Positions 8,849 to 17,141 of a stretch of 33,324 nucleotides of DNA are shown here, one piece after another (positions within the stretch are counted from its first letter, which is position 1; each line of letters opens with the position of its first letter). The translations under genes were made by a program, and so were the position numbers. A model generated the notes under the pieces. The model was given only the letters and a program-made list of their open reading frames with translations. It searched no databases and was not told the origin of the DNA. This stretch comes from an uncultured Collinsella sp. (GTDB taxonomy: Bacteria; Actinomycetota; Coriobacteriia; Coriobacteriales; Coriobacteriaceae), in contig CAAEDE010000006.1 of the NCBI GenBank assembly GCA_900754525.1, positions 1-33,324 on the forward strand, given 5' to 3'.

Positions 8849-9385
8849 GTGGGTATGACGGGCTCTTTTGAGCAGATTTCCGCACATAACGAGGAGCTGG
8901 CGCGCGATATCGTCGAGCGCGCGAGCGCTCGGGGCGTGACGGTTTCGACGGCTGAGTCGCTGACGGCGGGTATGATCGCCTCGACGATTGCCGATATCCC
9001 GGGCGCCTCGGCGGTGCTGCGTGGCGGTGCGGTGACCTACTGCGACGAGATTAAGCATCGCGTGCTGGGTGTTGAGCGGGAGACGCTCGACCGCTACACT
9101 GCGGTGTCGTATCAGACGGCGCGCGAGATGGCTGCCGGTTCGCTGGAGCAGTATCAGAGCGATATTGCAGTGAGCGCAACGGGTTATGCCGGCCCCGGCG
9201 GTGGTACAGAGGACGATCCTGCGGGCACTTTCTATATTGGCTGGGCGCATCGTTCCGCCGATGGGGGAGTGCCGGTCGTGGACTCTGTGCGCTGCCACTA
9301 TGAGGGCGACCGTTCGTGTGTTCGTGCCCATGCGGTCACGGAGGCATTGGGTCGCATTGCCCTTGTGCTCAACTCTATGGAATAG
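8849..9385 (+). CDS. CinA C-terminal-type nicotinamide-nucleotide amidohydrolase (PncC-like)
   Basis: This is a stand-alone CinA C-terminal domain of about 176-178 residues, lacking the N-terminal MoaB-like half of full CinA. Such proteins deamidate nicotinamide mononucleotide and recycle pyridine nucleotides. Visible family motifs are STAESLTAGMIAS, GGAVTYCDEIKHRVLGV and the glycine-rich SATGYAGPGGGTEDDPAGTFYIG. The start is ambiguous: GTG at 8849 and ATG at 8855 are in frame. AGG at 8841-8843 fits the GTG, while GGTGGG is close to the ATG. The gene begins 6-12 bases after pgsA and is followed by a hairpin terminator, so it probably ends the operon before recA. Confidence 0.88.
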   Translation: MGMTGSFEQISAHNEELARDIVERASARGVTVSTAESLTAGMIASTIADIPGASAVLRGGAVTYCDEIKHRVLGVERETLDRYTAVSYQTAREMAAGSLEQYQSDIAVSATGYAGPGGGTEDDPAGTFYIGWAHRSADGGVPVVDSVRCHYEGDRSCVRAHAVTEALGRIALVLNSME

Positions 9386-9392
9386 ACGTGTT

Positions 9393-9416
9393 TTAAGGGG
9401 CCTCCGGGCCCCTTAA
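9393..9416 (+). terminator. Hairpin terminator after the cinA-type gene
   Basis: TTAAGGGGCC (9393-9402) and GGCCCCTTAA (9407-9416) form a perfect 10-bp stem with a four-base loop eight bases after the stop codon. The trailing U-tract is weak (AATTGTGG), but AT-rich ends flank the GC core on both sides. It separates the pgsA-cinA transcript from the independently regulated recA promoter. Confidence 0.75.
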
Positions 9417-9583
9417 TTGTGGAGATAGGGACCTCAGAAGAATTTAGCGTTTGTGCTGTTCATAGGTGTATTTTTGCCTGCCTTGTTCTTATTTGGCCCT
9501 TTATGGTCAAGCATTTGGTCAGTGTTTGGTCGGCTTTTGGTTGGGTTTTGGAAAGGTCGGCTGCATATGATTTATCTGAACGG

Positions 9584-9612
9584 TTGACCACGAACAGCCG
9601 TTCGTTTATTAT
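9584..9612 (+). promoter_or_regulatory. recA promoter with embedded LexA (SOS) box
   Basis: TTGACC (9584-9589) and TATTAT (9607-9612) are separated by 17 bp, a good sigma-70-type promoter. The spacer contains CGAACAGCCGTTCG (9591-9604), a perfect match to the Gram-positive/actinobacterial LexA consensus CGAAC-N4-GTTCG. LexA bound here would block RNA polymerase directly. The recA start lies about 30 bases downstream. Confidence 0.92.
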
Positions 9613-9642
9613 CGATGCAGGTTGTTAAGAGGAGGGCTATTC

Positions 9643-10791
9643 ATGGCCAAGAATTCAGGTCCCGTACGTACCGTTCATGCTCGCACGACGGGTAAAGAGC
9701 GCGATGAGATGATCGCCACCACCAAGGCCGAGATCGAGAAGAAATTCGGCCAGGGTTCCATCATGAGGTACGGCGACGGTGGCCCCGAGCTCGAGGTCGA
9801 GGCCATCCCTACGGGCGCTCTGGCACTCGATGCCGCGCTGGGTATCGGCGGCGTGCCGCGTGGCCGTATCGTCGAGATTTACGGTCCTGAGTCCTCCGGT
9901 AAGACGACGCTTTCGCTCGAGATCCTGGCCGAGGCCCAGGCAATGGGTGGCGTTGTGGCATTTATCGATGCCGAGCATGCGCTCGATCCCACGTATGCCG
10001 CGCGTATCGGCGTGGATATCGACGAGGTGCTCATTTCTCAGCCCGATACGGGCGAGCAGGCGCTCGAGATTGTTGACATGCTCGTGCGTTCCGGCGCCAT
10101 CGATGCCATTGTCGTCGACTCCGTCGCCGCTCTGACCCCGCGTGCCGAGATCGAGGGAGAAATCGGCGATACTACGGTCGGTCTTCAGGCTCGCCTGATG
10201 AGCCAGGCGCTCCGCAAGCTCGCCGGCTCGCTGTCCAAGTCCAACACGACGTGCATCTTCATTAACCAGCTGCGTGAGAAGATCGGCGTCATGTTCGGCA
10301 ACCCCGAGACTACGACGGGCGGCCGCGCCCTTAAGTTCTTCTCTTCGGTGCGTATCGACATTCGCCGCATCGACAGCATTAAGCTTAAGGACGAGGTTAT
10401 CGGTAACCGCGTGCGCGCCAAGGTCGTTAAGAACAAGGTGGCAGCTCCGTTCCGTTCTGCTGAGTTCGACATCATGTACGGTACGGGCATCTCTAAGGAG
10501 GGCTCGATTCTGGACATGGCTGTCGAGTGCGGCATCTGCAAGAAGATGGGCTCCTGGTTTGCCTATGGTGAGGACAAGCTCGGCAACGGTCGCGAGGCCG
10601 CCAAGGTGTTCCTGCGCGAACACCCCGATTGCGCCGACGAGATTGAGCATAAGGTCCGTCTTGCCTGCGGGCTTGAGTTTGATGACGATGCTCCGTCCGA
10701 GGTAGAGCTGACCGATCAGCCAGCGCCTGAGGAGTTTGACGAGCTTTACGCCATCGATGGTTCCGCCATGCTCGATGATGATGACGAGTAG
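9643..10791 (+). CDS. recA: Recombinase RecA
   Basis: RecA forms filaments on single-stranded DNA, drives strand exchange and stimulates LexA self-cleavage. The 382-residue product has the Walker A motif GPESSGKT at residues 81-88. Other family segments are FIDAEHALD, the Walker B region IVVDSVAALTPRAEIEGEIGD, the L2-region residues INQLREKIGVMFGNPETTTGG and an acidic C-terminal tail ending DDDDE. The ATG at 9643 is chosen over an in-frame TTG at 9622 because GAGGAGGG sits about seven bases upstream of it and the TTG lacks a site. Expression should be damage-inducible through the LexA box in its promoter. recX follows 11 bases after the stop, the classic arrangement. Confidence 0.98.
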   Translation: MAKNSGPVRTVHARTTGKERDEMIATTKAEIEKKFGQGSIMRYGDGGPELEVEAIPTGALALDAALGIGGVPRGRIVEIYGPESSGKTTLSLEILAEAQAMGGVVAFIDAEHALDPTYAARIGVDIDEVLISQPDTGEQALEIVDMLVRSGAIDAIVVDSVAALTPRAEIEGEIGDTTVGLQARLMSQALRKLAGSLSKSNTTCIFINQLREKIGVMFGNPETTTGGRALKFFSSVRIDIRRIDSIKLKDEVIGNRVRAKVVKNKVAAPFRSAEFDIMYGTGISKEGSILDMAVECGICKKMGSWFAYGEDKLGNGREAAKVFLREHPDCADEIEHKVRLACGLEFDDDAPSEVELTDQPAPEEFDELYAIDGSAMLDDDDE

Positions 10792-10802
10792 CGGTTACGC
10801 TC

Positions 10803-11495
10803 ATGTCGTATACGGTGACCGAGGCCACGGTCGTCTTTCCCGATAAGAAGGCGGCCTCCTCGTTCTCGAGCGGGTATGCGTCCAAAAAGCCTTGCGCACA
10901 TATCGATTGTGAGCTTGAGGGCGGTTTTGAGCGGTCCATTTGGATTCCCGTGCGGGTTGCGCGCCTGTATGTCAAAAACCGCCCCGATCTTCCCTGTGAT
11001 TGGGATAACTTTCGTGAGGCTGTGCAGCTCGTCGAGCGTAAATGTGCACTTACCATGGTGACTGAGATGTTATCGCGCCGCGACCATGCGACGGGTGAGG
11101 TCCGTGACAAGCTGGCTCGCTACGGCTTTCACCAGCCCTCGATCGATTTCGCCGTCGAGCGCGCCACCGAGTATCGCTTTTTAGACGAGAACCGCTTTTG
11201 CTCGTACTTTATCGAGGAACGCAAGCGGCGCGGTTGGGGACAGCGCAAAATCGAGACCGAGCTCAAGCGCCGTCATGTCGTGCTCGATGACATTCCCGGT
11301 TATCCCGAGGAATATTTTGCCGTCGAAGACGATTTGGCGCGTGCGTCAGCCCTACTTGCCAAGCGGCGTGTTCCAGAGACGCGCGGATTCGAAAAACTGG
11401 TTCGGTTTTTGATGGGCAAGGGCTTCTCGTATCACATTGCCGCCGATGCCGTTAAGGCACGCCTCGATGCCGAATGCGAGGAATGTGCGGTTTAG
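10803..11495 (+). CDS. recX: Regulatory protein RecX
   Basis: RecX binds RecA filaments and limits their activity. The 230-residue product carries the RecX three-helix repeats: LSRRDHATGEVRDKLARYGF (about 95-114), RFCSYFIEERKRRGWGQRKIETELKRR (about 136-162) and a final copy near LVRFLMGKGFSYHIAADAV (about 198-216). The N-terminal 80 residues are less conserved and look like the extra domain seen in longer RecX proteins. The gene starts 11 bases after recA, so it should share the SOS-controlled transcript. A 250-base gap with a new promoter follows. Confidence 0.93.
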   Translation: MSYTVTEATVVFPDKKAASSFSSGYASKKPCAHIDCELEGGFERSIWIPVRVARLYVKNRPDLPCDWDNFREAVQLVERKCALTMVTEMLSRRDHATGEVRDKLARYGFHQPSIDFAVERATEYRFLDENRFCSYFIEERKRRGWGQRKIETELKRRHVVLDDIPGYPEEYFAVEDDLARASALLAKRRVPETRGFEKLVRFLMGKGFSYHIAADAVKARLDAECEECAV

Positions 11496-11557
11496 GCATA
11501 TGCGTTTTGTGGTCCTGCCGTTCACCGCGTTTTAGCCGCCGTGCTGGGGCTATTTAT

Positions 11558-11586
11558 TTGACAGTTGTTGTGGTTCAACGTACGAT
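11558..11586 (+). promoter_or_regulatory. Strong promoter for rny
   Basis: A consensus TTGACA (11558-11563) is followed after exactly 17 bp by TACGAT (11581-11586). The leader to the rny start would be about 160 bases. It contains an imperfect hairpin, GCGAGCCGT...ACGGTTCGC, at about 11690-11719, just before the ribosome site. Confidence 0.75.
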
Positions 11587-11752
11587 AAACACTGTCATTT
11601 GCTTTGTGATATGTGCTCATCTGTGATGAGTTTGTTTATATGTTTATCTGTATCCGACCCGCATAAGCTGCGCCCATATTACTCAAATGTCGCGAGCCGT
11701 TCGTAAGGACGGTTCGCTTAGTTGTGTAACGAATCCATAAAAAGGAGTGAGC

Positions 11753-13303
11753 ATGCCTATCATCGCAGCGCTCGTTGGCATCGTTTTGGGTGCTATCGCC
11801 GCCATTGCCTACATGCGCACCGCCAAGCAGGGTAGTCTTCAAGAGGCCGACGAAAAGATCCAGTCGGCACACGCACAGGCTGAGTCCCTGATCGGTGATG
11901 CAAAGCGTCAGGCCGAGACCCTCAAAAAAGAGGCTCTGCTCGAGGCTAAGGAAGAGATAATCAAGAACAAGCAAGCCGCCGAGGCCGAGGACAAGCAGCG
12001 TAAGAACGAGATTCGTACGCTCGAGAATCGCGTGATGCAACGTGAGGAATCCCTCGATCGCCGCAACGACGCTCTCGACAAGCGCGAGCATCAGCTGTCC
12101 AGCCAGGCCGGTCAGGTCGAGAAGCGCTCTCGTGAGCTCGAGGAGCTCTGCGCAAAGCAGACCTCCGAGCTTGAGCGTATCGCCGACCTTACCCGCGAGG
12201 ACGCCCACAAGGAGCTCCTCGATAAGGTTCGCGGCGAGGTCACCCACGAGGCCGCCACGATTATTCGCGAGTCCGAGCAGCAGGTTCGCGCCGAGTGCCA
12301 CAAGACCGCCCAGGAGATTCTGTCCCTGGCGATTCAGCGCTGCGCTGCCGACCACACTGCTGAGGTCACCGTTACCTCCGTGCACATTCCCTCTGATGAT
12401 CTCAAGGGTCGTATCATCGGTCGCGAGGGTCGCAACATCCGGACCTTCGAGCAGGTTTCCGGCGTCAACCTCGTGATCGACGACACGCCCGAGACCGTTG
12501 TTCTTTCGAGCTTCGACCCGGTCCGTCGTGAGACCGCCCGTGTCGCCCTCGAGAACCTCATCGCCGACGGCCGCATTCACCCTGCCCGCATCGAGGAGAT
12601 GTATCACAAGGCTGCCGACCTGGTTCAGCAGCGCGTGCGCGAGGCTGGCGAGCAGGCTGCCTTCGATACCGGCATCCACGACCTGCACCCCGAGATCGTC
12701 AAGACCCTTGGTGCCCTGCGCTACCGTACCTCGTTTGGTCAGAACGTGCTTCAGCACTCCCTCGAGGTCTCTGATCTGTGCGGCGTGATGGCTTCCGAGC
12801 TTGGCCTGGACGTTGTGACCGCCAAGCGCGCCGGCCTGCTGCACGACCTGGGCAAGGCAATTGACCACGACGTCGAGGGCCCGCATGCCGTTATCGGCGC
12901 CGAGCTTGCCCGCCGTTATGGCGAGAAGCCCGTTATCGTCCACGCTATCGAGGCTCACCATGCCGATGTCGACCCCAACACGGTGCTCGATGTCCTGGTA
13001 CAGGCCGCCGATGCTGTCTCTGCCTCTCGCCCCGGTGCCCGTCGCGAGTCTGCCGAGAACTACATCAAGCGTCTTGAGAAGCTTGAGGAGATCGCCAACG
13101 CCCATGACGGCGTCGAGCGTACCTATGCCATGCAGGCCGGTCGCGAGGTTCACGTCATGGTTCAGCCGGACAAGATCTCCGATGCCCAGTCCACGGTTCT
13201 GGCTCACGATATCGCCCATCAGATCGAGGAAGAGATGGAGTATCCCGGTCAGGTGCGCGTCGTCGTGATTCGCGAGAGCCGCGCTGTCGATATTGCTAAA
13301 TAA
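11753..13303 (+). CDS. rny: Ribonuclease Y
   Basis: RNase Y is a membrane-anchored endoribonuclease that initiates mRNA decay. The 516-residue product has an N-terminal transmembrane helix (residues 1-20) and a long charged coiled coil (about 25-190). A KH RNA-binding domain with DLKGRIIGREGRNIRTFE follows (about 215-265). The HD phosphohydrolase domain has its HD pair in LLHDLGKAIDHD near residue 364 and the downstream histidines AHHAD. The ATG at 11753 has AAGGAG five bases upstream; the in-frame GTG at 11747 overlaps that site and is rejected. The order recA-recX-rny is common in Gram-positive genomes. The ATPase gene begins one base after the stop. Confidence 0.97.
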   Translation: MPIIAALVGIVLGAIAAIAYMRTAKQGSLQEADEKIQSAHAQAESLIGDAKRQAETLKKEALLEAKEEIIKNKQAAEAEDKQRKNEIRTLENRVMQREESLDRRNDALDKREHQLSSQAGQVEKRSRELEELCAKQTSELERIADLTREDAHKELLDKVRGEVTHEAATIIRESEQQVRAECHKTAQEILSLAIQRCAADHTAEVTVTSVHIPSDDLKGRIIGREGRNIRTFEQVSGVNLVIDDTPETVVLSSFDPVRRETARVALENLIADGRIHPARIEEMYHKAADLVQQRVREAGEQAAFDTGIHDLHPEIVKTLGALRYRTSFGQNVLQHSLEVSDLCGVMASELGLDVVTAKRAGLLHDLGKAIDHDVEGPHAVIGAELARRYGEKPVIVHAIEAHHADVDPNTVLDVLVQAADAVSASRPGARRESAENYIKRLEKLEEIANAHDGVERTYAMQAGREVHVMVQPDKISDAQSTVLAHDIAHQIEEEMEYPGQVRVVVIRESRAVDIAK

Positions 13304-13304
13304 C

Positions 13305-14390
13305 ATGAGCGACGCGAACGAGCTCATCTCATTTATCGCGTCGATGTCGGGGGAGGGCAACCTTCGCGTCGAGGAGAACCTTGGCGAGGGGTATGTCCGC
13401 CTCCGCGTTTCGGAGGCCGAGCGGCGCCAAGCAAAGCACGACATTCAGCATGTCGAGGATATCGTCATCGAAATGCTCCGTAATGCTCGCGATGCTGGCG
13501 CCGACAAGGTCTATCTCGCCACGACCAAGGAAGATGGCGTCCGCACGCTTGTCTTTCTGGATAACGGTTCGGGCGTTCCGCAGGATATGCAAGAGCGAAT
13601 CTTCGATGCCCGCGTTACCTCCAAGCTCGAGAGCATGAAGATGGACCGTTGGGGCGTTCACGGTCGTGGCATGGCATTGTTTTCGATCAAGCAGAACACC
13701 GACGAGGCCCGCGTGATCACGTCCGGTGTCGATCTTGGTTCAGCCTTTAAGGTGAGCGTTGCGGCCGACCGCCTCAGCGAGCGTGCCGATCAGTCCAGCT
13801 GGCCCCAGGCCGTCAAGGATGAGGACGGGCGTTATGTCTGTGCTCGCGGTCCGCATAATATTATTCGCGCTGCTTGTGAGTTTGCGCTCGAGGAGTTGCG
13901 TGGTTGTGATGTTTATCTTGGTTCTCCGTCTGAGATTGCCGCGACCCTTTATGCTCAGGCGTCAAGTCGGCTCGATACGTCCCGTCTCCTGTTCATTGAC
14001 GACGAGAGCGAGCTTCCGGTTGTCGATCGTATAGGCCTTGCCTCCGATGCCGAGGACTTTATCCGTATCTGCTCGGGTTTGGGTCTTGAGATGTCCGAGC
14101 GCACGGCACATCGCATTTTGGCAGGGCAGATTAAGCCCGTTCGCGGTGTGACCGCGCGTTTGCTGCGCGAGCGTGATTCTTCCTCGCATGCGCCGGCTCC
14201 TGTCGATCTTGCGAAAGATCGTCGCGGGCTACGTATTGCCAAGGATGACATGGCACAGTTTTCGCGTGCTGTGGAGCGCGACTTTAATGACCTTGCCGCC
14301 CGGTACTATCTCAACCTTTGCGGCGACCCAAAGATTCGCGTTTCGCGTGATCGAATCACCGTGACCTTCGATCTTGCCAAAGAGGAATAG
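13305..14390 (+). CDS. GHKL-type ATPase domain protein of unknown role, coupled to rny
   Basis: The 362-residue protein has a histidine-kinase/HSP90/MutL-type ATP-binding fold in its N-terminal half. Visible motifs are the N-box region IEMLRNARDAGAD, the G1-like FLDNGSGVP and the G2-like GVHGRGMALFSIKQN. No dimerisation or phospho-acceptor histidine domain is seen, so it is not an ordinary sensor kinase. The C-terminal half is unassigned. The ATG lies one base after the rny stop and has no clear ribosome site, so translation is probably coupled to rny. It sits between rny and spoVS, which are often direct neighbours elsewhere. A role with RNase Y or SpoVS is suggested by position only. Confidence 0.75.
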   Translation: MSDANELISFIASMSGEGNLRVEENLGEGYVRLRVSEAERRQAKHDIQHVEDIVIEMLRNARDAGADKVYLATTKEDGVRTLVFLDNGSGVPQDMQERIFDARVTSKLESMKMDRWGVHGRGMALFSIKQNTDEARVITSGVDLGSAFKVSVAADRLSERADQSSWPQAVKDEDGRYVCARGPHNIIRAACEFALEELRGCDVYLGSPSEIAATLYAQASSRLDTSRLLFIDDESELPVVDRIGLASDAEDFIRICSGLGLEMSERTAHRILAGQIKPVRGVTARLLRERDSSSHAPAPVDLAKDRRGLRIAKDDMAQFSRAVERDFNDLAARYYLNLCGDPKIRVSRDRITVTFDLAKEE

Positions 14391-14396
14391 TGCCTT

Positions 14397-14414
14397 TACC
14401 GAGTCCACTCGGTA
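14397..14414. other. Short palindrome between the ATPase gene and spoVS
   Basis: TACCGAGT and ACTCGGTA form an 8-bp inverted repeat with a 2-base gap, seven bases after the ATPase stop. It may be a weak terminator or an operator for spoVS; there is no clear U-tract. Confidence 0.4.
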
Positions 14415-14464
14415 CGATAAAGTTATTGCAGTTAAAACGTACTTTTAAACGCAGGAGTTTCTTC

Positions 14465-14782
14465 ATGGATTGCCTGAAGGTATCAAGCAAATCATCGCCC
14501 GCGTCCGTTGCCGGCGCCATCGCCGGCATGGTCAAGGATGGTGTACCCGTCAACATCCAGTGTGTCGGCGCCGGTGCGGTCAACCAGGCCATAAAGGCCG
14601 TGGCTATTGCGCGCGGTTTTTTGATTCCAACCGGATTTGATATTTCCTGCGCGCCCGTGTTCTCCGACATCCTCATTAACGGGGAGTCGCGCACGGCCAT
14701 CCGTCTTTCTATCTACGTTCACCAGATCAATCGAGCTGCTATGGATAACGTCGTCATGGATGACGTTAAGCCTGTGGCATAG
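14465..14782 (+). CDS. spoVS: Stage V sporulation protein S (SpoVS) family
   Basis: The 105-residue product matches SpoVS, an Alba-like small protein. It opens LKVSSKSSPASVAGAIAG and has the central VGAGAVNQAIKAVAIARGF and the late ILINGESRTAIRLS. In Bacillus it affects sporulation and septation; related proteins occur in non-sporulating bacteria with unclear roles. The upstream in-frame ORF opens at 14390, but the ATG at 14465 is chosen because CAGGAG lies seven bases before it and it matches the family N-terminus. It runs about 15-20 residues past the usual 86 at the C-terminus. It is transcribed in line with rny and the ATPase. Confidence 0.92.
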   Translation: MDCLKVSSKSSPASVAGAIAGMVKDGVPVNIQCVGAGAVNQAIKAVAIARGFLIPTGFDISCAPVFSDILINGESRTAIRLSIYVHQINRAAMDNVVMDDVKPVA

Positions 14783-14832
14783 CTTCTGCTTGCTTCGATT
14801 CGCCCCCCCCTCCATCGTTAGGACTTATGCAC

Positions 14833-16203
14833 ATGGACCAGCGTTCCGTACGCGATATTCTTGCCGGTAAAACCTACTTTATCCGCACCTTTGGCTGCCA
14901 GATGAATCAGCACGACTCCGAGCGTGTGAGCGGTCTGCTCGATTCGTATGGTTGCCTCATGGCGCTCGATCCCGAGCATGCCGATATTGTTGTCTTCATG
15001 ACATGCTGTGTGCGCGAGGCCGCCGATACTCGCCTGTACGGTCAGTGCAATTCCTGCAAAAGCCTGCCACCTTCGCCTTCGGGCAAGCGCGTGGTTGCCG
15101 TGGGCGGCTGTATCGCGCAGCGTGATGGCGAGGGCCTGCTCACCAACGTCGATAACGTCAATGTCATCTTTGGCACGCATTCCATCGCACATGTGGCCGA
15201 GCTCATTGCCGAGGCGTTCCTTGACGGCAAGCGTCATATCCGCACCAATGAGCATGAGGATACGGATGCTATGAGCATGCCGTGGCATCGCGAGACCCAG
15301 TATCACGCCTGGGTGCCCATCATGACGGGCTGCAATAATTTCTGCACCTACTGCATCGTGCCGTACGTGCGCGGTCGCGAAAAGAGCCGCCCCTTCGAGG
15401 AGATTGTCGACGAGGTGACCGGTTTGGTGCGCCAGGGCGTGCGTGAGATTACGCTGCTGGGCCAAAACGTTAACTCATATGGCCGCGATTTGTTTGGTAA
15501 GCCGCGCTTTGCCGACTTGCTGCGCGCGGTGGGCGATACGGGTGTGGAGCGCATCTTCTTTACGTCTTCGCATCCCAAGGACCTGCTGCCCGAGACCATC
15601 GACGCCATGGCCGAGACGCCTGCCGTTATGCCGCAGCTGCACCTGGCCGTCCAGTCAGGTTCGACGCGGATCCTCAAAGAGATGAATCGCCGTTATACAC
15701 GCGAGGACTATCTGGGCCTGGTCGATCGCATTCGCAACCGTATGCCCGATATCGCACTCTCGACCGACATCATCGTTGGCTTCCCGGGCGAGACTGAAGA
15801 GGACTTTGAGCAGACGCTCTCACTTGCCGAGACGGTCCGCTATGCTCAGGCCTATACTTTCATCTATTCCAAGCGCGCCGGTACCCCGGCCGCCGAGATT
15901 GACGATCCTACGCCGCATGAGGTTATTCTCGATCGTTTCAACCGCCTGGTTAAGGTTATCGAGACCACGGCACACGAGTATAACCAGGGTGAGCTTCACA
16001 CTGTGGTGCCGGCGCTCATTGAGGGAACGAGTAAAAAGAACGACGCGGTCCTGCTGGGCAAGAGTCCCAAGAATCAGACCGTGCATGCGCCTATCCCCGA
16101 GGGTTACAGCATCGATCAGCTCGTTGGCAAGATCGTTGATGTTGACGTTGACGTTGCCAAGACCTGGTATTTGTCCGGCTCCGTTGTGGGCGAGCCGCGC
16201 TAA
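14833..16203 (+). CDS. miaB: tRNA-2-methylthio-N6-dimethylallyladenosine synthase MiaB
   Basis: MiaB is a radical-SAM methylthiotransferase acting on i6A37 of tRNA, the step after MiaA. The product of about 456 residues has an MTTase domain beginning TFGCQMNQHDSERVSGLL, further cluster cysteines in TCCVREAA and GGCIAQ, the radical-SAM CxxxCxxC (CNNFCTYC, residues 167-174) and a C-terminal TRAM domain. ATG codons at 14827 and 14833 are both possible. AGGA at 14820-14823 is nine bases before 14833 and only three before 14827, so the second is favoured. miaA overlaps the stop by one base (TAATG), placing consecutive pathway enzymes in one operon. Confidence 0.95.
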   Translation: MDQRSVRDILAGKTYFIRTFGCQMNQHDSERVSGLLDSYGCLMALDPEHADIVVFMTCCVREAADTRLYGQCNSCKSLPPSPSGKRVVAVGGCIAQRDGEGLLTNVDNVNVIFGTHSIAHVAELIAEAFLDGKRHIRTNEHEDTDAMSMPWHRETQYHAWVPIMTGCNNFCTYCIVPYVRGREKSRPFEEIVDEVTGLVRQGVREITLLGQNVNSYGRDLFGKPRFADLLRAVGDTGVERIFFTSSHPKDLLPETIDAMAETPAVMPQLHLAVQSGSTRILKEMNRRYTREDYLGLVDRIRNRMPDIALSTDIIVGFPGETEEDFEQTLSLAETVRYAQAYTFIYSKRAGTPAAEIDDPTPHEVILDRFNRLVKVIETTAHEYNQGELHTVVPALIEGTSKKNDAVLLGKSPKNQTVHAPIPEGYSIDQLVGKIVDVDVDVAKTWYLSGSVVGEPR

Positions 16204-17141
16204 TGGTTTCTCCCGGGGCAGGTCTTTCCGCCGTTGCGATCGTCGGTCCGACGGCGGTTGGTAAGAGTGACGTTGCCGACCGTTTGGCAGCTCGTCTTTC
16301 GTCCGAAGTGCTGTCGTGCGATGCGATGCAAATCTATCGCGGCATGGACATCGGTACTGCAAAGATGGCGCCCGATGAGTGTACGGCGCCGCTGCGTCTT
16401 GTCGACATTGTAGAGCCGGGTGTGGCATATTCTGCTGCGCTTTATCAGGCTGACGCTCGCGCGCATGTTGAACGTCTCCTTGGTTCGGGTTGCCTGCCGG
16501 TTTTTTGCGGAGGTACGGGGCTGTATCTCAAGGCCGCTCTCGATGAGATGGATTTTCCCTCGGGCGAGCTTGAGGACGATCGTCGCGCGGGGTATCAGGA
16601 ACTTGCCGAGCGCATAGGCGAGGAAGCGCTGCACGCGTTGCTTGCCGAGCGCGATCCAGAATCCGCTGCTGTTATTCATCCCCATAACGTGCGCCGTGTG
16701 ATTCGTGCGCTCGAGATGCATGATGATGGTATCTCCTATGCACAGCAAAAAAGTCAGTTTAGTGTTCCGCGCGAGCATTATCATGCCCTATGGTTTGGTC
16801 TGACGCGTAATCGCGAGGTGCTCTACGAGCGCATTAACCTGCGTGTCGATCTGATGTTTGAACAGGGTCTTGTTGATGAGGTTCGCGGTCTTATGGACCA
16901 GGGACTGGGAGATGCCCTGACGTCGATGCAGGCAATTGGCTATAAAGAGATCATTGATGCTTTCAATGGCGTGATTTCAATGGATGAGGCTCGCGAACTC
17001 ATCAAGATGCGTTCGCGTCGCTATGCCAAACGTCAGCTTTCGTGGTTTAAGCGCGATGACCGCATCGTGTGGTTCGATATGGATGAATGTACGATCGATG
17101 AGGTCGTTGAGAATATCCTGCATCGTATTGAGGCTGCCTAA
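16203..17141 (+). CDS. miaA: tRNA dimethylallyltransferase MiaA
   Basis: MiaA transfers a dimethylallyl group to N6 of adenosine 37 in tRNAs reading UNN codons. The 312-residue product has the P-loop GPTAVGKSD at residues 15-23. Family motifs include SCDAMQIYRGMDIGTAK, the substrate segment FCGGTGLYLKAALDE, PHNVRRVIRALE and the late SMQAIGYKEI and RRYAKRQLSWFKRD. Both ends overlap neighbours by one base (miaB TAATG, hflX TAATG), so translation of the three genes is tightly coupled. Confidence 0.97.
   Translation: MVSPGAGLSAVAIVGPTAVGKSDVADRLAARLSSEVLSCDAMQIYRGMDIGTAKMAPDECTAPLRLVDIVEPGVAYSAALYQADARAHVERLLGSGCLPVFCGGTGLYLKAALDEMDFPSGELEDDRRAGYQELAERIGEEALHALLAERDPESAAVIHPHNVRRVIRALEMHDDGISYAQQKSQFSVPREHYHALWFGLTRNREVLYERINLRVDLMFEQGLVDEVRGLMDQGLGDALTSMQAIGYKEIIDAFNGVISMDEARELIKMRSRRYAKRQLSWFKRDDRIVWFDMDECTIDEVVENILHRIEAA

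Noticed and set aside
9419..9628. A 69-residue ORF upstream of recA
   Set aside because: It overlaps the recA promoter and LexA box, has no ribosome site and shows no family resemblance.
14803..14810. Run of eight C residues before miaB
   Set aside because: It could suggest phase variation, but it lies outside the coding region and away from any visible promoter element; a single tract is weak evidence and prone to sequencing error.
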